NCBI GenBank assembly: GCA_964607915.1
Contig: CAZSMU010000158.1
Location: 1-8,036, forward strand
DNA from: JADJPL01 sp964607915
GTDB taxonomy: Bacteria > Bacteroidota > Bacteroidia > Chitinophagales > Saprospiraceae
Reading direction: 5' to 3'
DNA length: 8,036 bases
Program-made: the position numbers and the translations under genes
Shown here: one piece after another, positions 7,457 to 8,036 of the stretch
Numbering within the stretch: the stretch's first letter is position 1
Layout: each line of letters opens with the position of its first letter
The notes under the pieces: generated by a model
Seen by the model: only the letters and a program-made list of their open reading frames with translations
What the model was told of the DNA's origin: nothing
The model's database searches: none

Positions 7457-7475
7457 TAGACTTGTGGCGAGGGGG
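7457..7475 (-). promoter_or_regulatory. Shared upstream motif, copy C (before exonuclease III)
   Basis: Read toward exonuclease III it is CCCCCTCGCCACAAGTCTA, 104 bases before the ATG. With copy D it forms an inverted pair of 18 bp with one mismatch, the two pointing outward from a 127-bp spacer. Confidence 0.4.
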
Positions 7476-7602
7476 CAGTTCGGAGTGAAAAACGAGTCAT
7501 TTTTTGTCTGCATGAAGGCTTTTTGAGGGAGTCTAAGCTAGCTATATGACCGAAAAAAGGGGTAGTGTGGGCGAAAAAGGGCCTTTTTGACCCTGCGATG
7601 AA

Positions 7603-7620
7603 CCCCCCGCCACAAGTCTA
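7603..7620 (+). promoter_or_regulatory. Shared upstream motif, copy D (rightward)
   Basis: Reads CCCCCCGCCACAAGTCTA and is followed at once by ATATTTG, which nearly fits the Bacteroidota -7 element. It ends 15 bases before the ATG of the possible 18-codon ORF at 7636. It matches copy C in 17 of 18 positions. Confidence 0.4.
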
Positions 7621-7635
7621 ATATTTGGGGATTAT

Positions 7636-7692
7636 ATGAAAAACGCCGTCGCTGCCCGCCGGGCTGCTATGTCTATAGCGGGACTGCGGTAG
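7636..7692 (+). other. Possible 18-codon ORF within a structured element
   Basis: The ATG at 7636 to the TAG at 7690 would encode MKNAVAARRAAMSIAGLR. It lies 15 bases after motif copy D. The sequence can fold in competing ways: GCCC 7654-7657 with GGGC 7661-7664, or GGGCTGCT 7661-7668 with GGTAGCCC 7688-7695 (including G-U pairs). A short CCC-TTC-GGG hairpin followed by six T lies at 7693-7708. Nothing proves translation. A leader-type or small-RNA element, or a dispersed intergenic repeat, are equally possible. Confidence 0.25.
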
Positions 7693-7741
7693 CCCTTCGG
7701 GATTTTTTGATTTTGATTCTATCGGCTATTGGGTCGTATCC

Positions 7742-7759
7742 GGACGGAATATTCCGTCC
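7742..7759. repeat. 18-bp perfect palindrome
   Basis: GGACGGAATATTCCGTCC is fully self-complementary with no spacer. This suits a dimeric DNA-binding protein better than a hairpin. It lies about 190 bp upstream of the Rpn-like gene and about 390 bp from the exonuclease III start, so its target gene is unclear. Confidence 0.6.
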
Positions 7760-7945
7760 AAATACACGCCTTTTGTTCTCCTCGTTTCCCTCTTCAAAGA
7801 ACCGTATGAAAAATATATATCGCTGATTATTGGCGTTTTACATTTTCTAATGCGGGCCTTATCTGTGCACCTGCGCCTATCCCCACCATTCGATTGCCCT
7901 CCGCCATTCCAAAATACGGGATATTTTTGGGGAAACTACACCCTC

Positions 7946-8036
7946 ATGGAAATCGCAAACCCCATGTACGATGCCGTATTCAAACACCTCATGGACGACG
8001 GGAGGATAGCCAAACTCCTCCTGTCGGCACTGACCG
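7946..8036 (+). CDS. Rpn / PD-(D/E)XK nuclease-transposase family protein (3' partial)
   Basis: Only the first 30 codons are inside the window. The peptide begins MEIANPMYDAVFKHLMDD and continues GRIAKLLLSALT. From memory this is the characteristic N-terminus of the Rpn / PD-(D/E)XK nuclease family transposase group in Bacteroidota, in which a 'YDxVFKxLMED...AKxLLSAI' start is common. Members are related to recombination-promoting nucleases and occur in many copies per genome. The catalytic PD-(D/E)XK residues lie beyond the edge, so activity or integrity cannot be judged. The ATG at 7946 has only a weak purine stretch (GGGGAA) upstream. It is preceded by the structured intergenic region. Confidence 0.7.
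   Translation, partial: MEIANPMYDAVFKHLMDDGRIAKLLLSALT

Larger units (their letters stand above)
7353..7945. other. Gene-free, structure-rich intergenic stretch
   Basis: About 590 bp between exonuclease III (leftward) and the Rpn-like gene (rightward). It must hold promoters for both. Contents that I can see are: two oppositely oriented copies of the shared motif (7457-7475 and 7603-7620), the palindrome AAAAAGG-G-CCTTTTT at 7574-7588, a possible 18-codon ORF with hairpins at 7636-7708, and an 18-bp perfect palindrome at 7742-7759. The segment of about 7760-7945 is AT-richer in its middle (7805-7850), and I see nothing definite in it. No decayed protein-coding homology was recognised in any frame. 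Confidence 0.6.

Noticed and set aside
6718..7500. 260-codon open frame on the minus strand overlapping exonuclease III
   Set aside because: It is a shifted frame of the intact exonuclease III gene, rich in Arg, Pro and Leu with no recognisable motif.
7815..7846. TACATTTT at 7839 as a Bacteroidota -7 promoter element for the Rpn-like gene
   Set aside because: No TTTG or TTG lies at the required distance upstream, so the single partial match is not enough.
3045..7894. 12-bp identity CACCATTCGATT at 3045 and about 7883
   Set aside because: Matches of 12 bp between two places on either strand are expected by chance in a window of this size, and the contexts differ.

Overview
The window looks like chromosomal DNA from a moderately GC-rich member of the Bacteroidota, perhaps a Saprospiria- or Chitinophagia-like lineage. 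This is an inference. It rests on the protein styles (a secreted GH20 hexosaminidase with a Bacteroidota-type signal peptide, a periplasmic serine hydrolase with a C-terminal beta domain, a DUF3179-like remnant and an Rpn/PD-(D/E)XK-type gene start), on the near absence of Shine-Dalgarno sequences before most starts, and on AT-rich upstream regions. I see no rRNA, tRNA, CRISPR array or complete insertion sequence.

Layout from left to right. (1) Positions 2-1294 (+): a serine hydrolase of the beta-lactamase / penicillin-binding-protein-like family, cut by the left edge inside its signal peptide. (2) Positions 1329-1714 (+): what I read as a decayed DUF3179 gene. A membrane-anchor N-terminus lies in one frame and the DUF3179 C-terminus in another, with the middle missing. 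Its tail overlaps the next gene. (3) Positions 1666-3015 (-): a TPR-repeat protein with an unassigned C-terminal domain and a TTG start. (4) Positions 3089-3151: a perfect 29-bp inverted repeat that acts as a terminator directly after (5), a secreted GH20 beta-N-acetylhexosaminidase at 3154-5046 (-). (6) Positions 5131-5991 (-): an alpha/beta hydrolase. (7) Positions 6174-6581 (+): a small secreted protein of tyrosine-rich 17-residue repeats bracketed by two cysteines. It converges on and overlaps by 6 bp (8) exodeoxyribonuclease III at 6576-7352 (-). (9) Positions 7353-7945: a gene-free stretch of about 590 bp with several inverted repeats and a possible 18-codon ORF. (10) From 7946 to the right edge (+): the first 30 codons of an Rpn / PD-(D/E)XK nuclease-transposase-like gene.

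The genes do not form one pathway. The hexosaminidase (amino-sugar release) and the alpha/beta hydrolase are co-directional and could be co-transcribed, but each has its own upstream region. Exonuclease III is a housekeeping DNA-repair gene. The least explained items are the cysteine-bracketed repeat protein, a shared sequence of about 18 bp (core GCMACAAG) found in the same orientation upstream of several genes, and the structured intergenic region before the Rpn-like gene. I did not find a clear multi-gene novel system; the candidates are single-gene or intergenic.
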